From the NCBI GenBank assembly GCA_013398175.1, contig VZRZ01008717.1, forward strand, positions 595,486 through 659,485: a DNA stretch of 64,000 bases. Direction: 5' to 3'. Made by a program: the position numbers and the translations under genes. Positions 61,328-64,000 of this stretch are shown here, piece by piece (positions within the stretch are counted from its first letter, which is position 1; every line of letters begins with the position of its first letter). Source of the DNA: Climacteris rufus. Lineage: Eukaryota > Chordata > Aves > Passeriformes > Climacteridae. The notes under the pieces were generated by a model, which saw nothing but the letters and a program-made list of their open reading frames with translations, ran no database searches and was not told the origin of the DNA.

Positions 61328-61402
61328 NACACCATCTGATTAAAAAAAAAAAAAAAATTAAAACAAAACAAAACAAAAACAAAATAAAAACAAAACAATC
61401 CC
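61286..61402. repeat. A-rich low-complexity tract with one undetermined base
   Basis: A run of about 42 A ends at an N (61328). After 'acaccatctgatt' come another A-run and AAAAC-type repeats to about 61402. The true length is uncertain because homopolymers are error-prone. It could be a decayed retroposon tail; no body was recognised. Confidence 0.85.
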
Positions 61403-61756
61403 AAACAAAAAGAAGGAGGTGGAGACTGAGAGAGCAGTACTGGTTTCTCTTCCGTGGGTGCCAGAGAGAGACACCCTGAATCTGGAAAAACATTCACCAA
61501 CACAGTTCCACCCTCTCCAGTGGCACCAACAAGTCTCTGAATTGTACATTTTCTCCCCATTTCCTGCATCTGGAGTGGTACAGATGAGCGAGTTTTATTC
61601 CTGCCTGTCTTTCATTTCTCTTCCCAAACTGGATATGGTTGGTTGGTTCCCTTTTCTCCTTCCTTTCTTTTTGGCTTCTCTTTCCCTTTCCTTTCTACGT
61701 TTGTGCTCATAAGCAAAGTGTTTTGTTTTGTTTCAGTCTTTTGGTTTTAATTGCAG

Positions 61757-61855
61757 TCAGATGGCAGTGCCCCTTTACGGCATGACGCTCAAATGTTCCA
61801 AGTGTGGAGTAGTTTCTTCTGCTGAAGTTTCGGCCACAGCCACCAGTAACGCCAT
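61757..61855 (+). CDS. ADGRB1: ADGRB1 cassette exon: 33-residue insert in intracellular loop 3
   Basis: A 99-bp exon, exactly 33 codons, lies between acceptor 'ttaattgcag' and donor GTTAGT at 61856. Its first base completes Gly and it ends with two bases of a Met codon. It reads Q-M-A-V-P-L-Y-G-M-T-L-K-C-S-K-C-G-V-V-S and continues to an S-N-A-M end. This closely parallels the BAI3 loop 3 segment I recall (Q-M-S-E-P to S-N-A-M, with K-C-A-K-C-G) and more distantly BAI2. The human BAI1 reference, as I remember it, goes straight from R-A-G to A-S-L-W. Because the length is frame-neutral, inclusion may be alternative. The C-S-K-C pair could be a palmitoylation, redox or metal site; this is not shown. 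Open frame and clean splice sites support it strongly. Confidence 0.92.
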
Positions 61856-64000
61856 GTTAGTTCCTCTAATTTCAACTTCTTTTCTTTCTTTCTTTCTTTC
61901 CACTTGCTTTTTTTTGTTTTGTTTTGTTTTATTTTCGCTTTTTATTTTTTTATTTCCCTCTTCCATTTCCCTGCACTCACCAGCCCGTGTTTGTTTTCTT
62001 TCCCCATGTCCCTGCCCACCTCCCCAGCATCCCCAGCTCCTCCTGACCTCATTCTGTGGGCCATGAATAGTGCAGGGCTCCTGCAACACCCCTGGAGTTG
62101 ATGGGCTGGATCCTGAAAAGCCTTTTTTGACATGCCTAGATTTAAGATTTAAGCATGTGAGCAGCCCATGGAAGACAAAGGGACTCTGCATTTGTTGCAA
62201 GCTGTGTATTTGTTTAATGCCCCATTTCACTTAGTTTTTGGAGTTACAAACTTTTAGGTGTGATTCCCAGTAATTTTGTTGATAGACAGGGACTGCAAAA
62301 TCCAGCTTTGTCAACCACTTAAGCATCTGCTTGAGTGTTTTACTCCAGAGGCTGCAGAGCACTGAGTGTGGTTTGAGTTGGTGAATCACTTCTAAGCGGG
62401 GTTTTTTCCCTCTTATAAAATACTAAAGTTAAGTTTAATACCTTGTAGGCCTGCAGGTCTGATTTGATAAGTGTTGACTGCCTCTTTTTTCAGGGCCCCT
62501 GGAAGCACTTGGAATTAATTCTCAAAATCTTAAAGCGTTTCGTAGCTCTGAGTTACAAAAGTCAAATGCTGTTAAATCTCTTCTTAGATGCCTCTGGAGT
62601 TAGTTAAAAAAAAAAAAAAAGAAAAAAAAAAAAAAAAGCCAGAGCTTTGTTCTGCTGGAAAAATTGTTGCTATTTATGTAATTGGCTTTTTTTCCCAAAG
62701 GTTATGGTTGGAGGGAGAGCAGTGAGGGAAGGTTTGTCTTTCTTCCTTCCCTTTTGGAAATTTTGTGATCTGTATCACATCCAAGTGATGCTTTACTTTG
62801 GTTTTGATGTCTAAATTAATACATGGAAAATGTGTGAAAGAAACAGTCTCAGATCATTTGCAGTTTGAAAATTCCTACCTTTAATTAATCTAAACTAAAA
62901 GAGACAGCTGGGTGCCAAAGCTCAAAATGCAGAAAGATAAAAGAAAATCAAAACACAAGAGCAGCATGGTCTAGTGAAAGGTGTCCCTGCTCATGGCAGG
63001 GGGTTGGAATGATGATCTTTGAGGCCCATTCTAAATCAAACCACTCGATGATTCTGCGGTTTTCCCTGTGAAATGAAAAACTAAACAAAATCTGATTTGT
63101 TTTTCATTGCTAAGGTCATTTACTCACCTTTTGCAACAGTGCCCAGCTGAGATGATGAGATGGAATTGGTCCAGACACGTGTACAACAAGTCTGGAATGA
63201 GCAGGTTACTGCTTTTTTGATTCCTGTAACTGCAGAGGAAAGCTAAACCCGCAGAAGATTTACTGTTAATAAATTCGACTGTTAAATAGGAGAGGCTTTC
63301 TGTTCATAGTAAATTAATTTTAAAAGTTAAACAGTCTCCAGTCCCTCTCCAATAGTGTCTGACATTGGTCTGTGATAAATCACAAATTCTGATTCATCTC
63401 CAAATAAAAAAAAAAAAAGGGGATATGAAAGCCAGATCTCCTACTCATCCTGCTTCTCTAATTTAAGTGGATTGATAGAAATTGGAGGGCTCGTGTAAGA
63501 CGCTTTTTTATCTGTTGTTTCCCAGCAGATTGGATACCTCAGGTTCTAGTGTCAATTCTGTTGCTTGTCCTGAAGTGTCCCATGCTCTTCTCCTTGCAGA
63601 GGGAACACTGAGCAGAGCATGAATTAGTTCACTCATCCCCCATTGTCATCCACTTCATTCTGCAGCTGAACTCTTCCTGGTTTTCCTCCTCCAAATTTAC
63701 TGTAAATGAGGTTGTCAAAAAGGCCAAGCCCTGATTATGTTTCATGCCACTGCCCCATTCTGGTGGGCTCCATCTTCCCAGACCTTGGAGCAGCTTTGCC
63801 ATTCAGTTTTGGAGTCTTGAAATGTGGATTAAGTGCCATGAGGGTTCCTGGCTCCTCTCTGAGCTGGAATGAGCCATAGTTGTTGGTTGGACAGCACATC
63901 GAGGGTGTTCCTATCTTGTTCCTGCTGGAATTGCTCATGCCCTCTCCAGCTTCCCTCCCATAGGTTCCAGAGGCTTTTTCTAGGATAGCATGGAGTGAAA
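61856..64000 (+). other. ADGRB1: ADGRB1 intron (5' part) after the cassette exon
   Basis: This starts with GTTAGT and continues past the window end. It contains a T-rich stretch with TTTC repeats (61880-61960), A-runs at about 62604-62638 and 63405-63418, and a CR1 terminus at 62965-63062. No exon for TM6 or TM7 (expected to begin A-S-L-W-S-S) was found, so the receptor continues beyond 64000. Confidence 0.85.
62965..63062 (+). repeat. Short CR1 LINE 3' end, sense
   Basis: Remaining blocks are 'gtgaaaggtgtccctgctca', 'ggcagggggttggaatgatg' and a decayed end 'ctcgatgattctgcggtt'. Confidence 0.88.

Larger units (their letters stand above)
55942..61756 (+). other. ADGRB1: ADGRB1 intron, 5.8 kb, before the loop 3 cassette exon
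   Basis: Holds a CR1 copy at about 57300-57812, an A-run at 58295-58316, a short GT repeat near 58380, and a long A-rich tract from 61286. From 55945 to 57290, 57815 to 58290 and 58400 to 61280 there is nothing nameable. The last 60 bases are T-rich, with two possible acceptors ('gttttgtttcag' ending about 61736 and 'ttaattgcag' ending 61756); only the second keeps the expected frame. Confidence 0.9.

Noticed and set aside
61156..61569. Lys-rich and Phe-rich frames on the two strands
   Set aside because: They are translations of the A-rich tract with an undetermined base.
61720..61756. Upstream acceptor 'gttttgtttcag' for the cassette exon
   Set aside because: Using it would add 20 bases and break the frame set by the TM5 exon; the acceptor ending 61756 joins in frame and gives residues matching the BAI family.

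Overview
The window is vertebrate genomic DNA, almost certainly from a bird. It is littered with CR1 LINE 3' ends in both orientations (about 25 fragments, many ending in the CR1-type 'attctatgattctatgatt' tail). It has one avian-style endogenous-retrovirus LTR candidate, assembly gaps, and one widely split coding gene. No prokaryotic features (operons, CRISPR, insertion sequences) are present. Most open reading frames in the window are chance frames in introns or in decayed CR1 copies.

The only gene I can support is ADGRB1 (BAI1, brain-specific angiogenesis inhibitor 1), an adhesion GPCR, on the + strand. Eight consecutive internal exons are visible: 7993-8134, 27828-27931, 35364-35466, 40070-40220, 44799-44868, 52106-52172, 55856-55941 and 61757-61855. 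Every junction has AG/GT splice sites and compatible phases. Together they give 822 coding bases, uninterrupted and in frame. They encode the end of the GAIN/GPS autoproteolysis domain, the tethered agonist, transmembrane helices TM1-TM5 and part of intracellular loop 3. The exons for the large extracellular domain lie upstream of the window (or were not recognised in 1-7992). TM6, TM7 and the C-terminal tail lie downstream. The paralogue choice rests on remembered family sequences: the TM1-TM5 residues fit BAI1 better than BAI2 or BAI3.

Layout: 1-7992 is the end of a large intron with four CR1 copies, a 42-bp minisatellite at 7331-7715 and a 21-base gap. A CpG island (about 7725-8815) covers the GPS exon and the start of the next intron. 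The 19.7-kb intron 8135-27827 holds many CR1 fragments and a minus-strand LTR candidate (about 25500-26270). The following introns (7.4, 4.6, 4.6, 7.2, 3.7 and 5.8 kb) carry more CR1s, including a long copy with decayed ORF2 sequence at about 31990-33495. They also hold a GGAAA-repeat next to a 181-base gap (43553-43733), a perfect 15-bp hairpin (53893-53925) and A-rich tracts. From 61856 to the end is intron again.

The most interesting points are four. First, a 99-bp, frame-neutral exon inserts 33 residues with a CxxC motif into intracellular loop 3; I remember this segment in BAI2 and BAI3 but not in the human BAI1 reference protein. Second, the CpG island sits at the cleavage-site exon, where an internal promoter could yield a 7TM-only receptor starting at the Met encoded at 27831. 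Third, the tethered agonist starts Ser-Ala-Phe. Fourth, intronic CR1 copies show a sense-strand excess. I found no wholly novel multi-gene system here.
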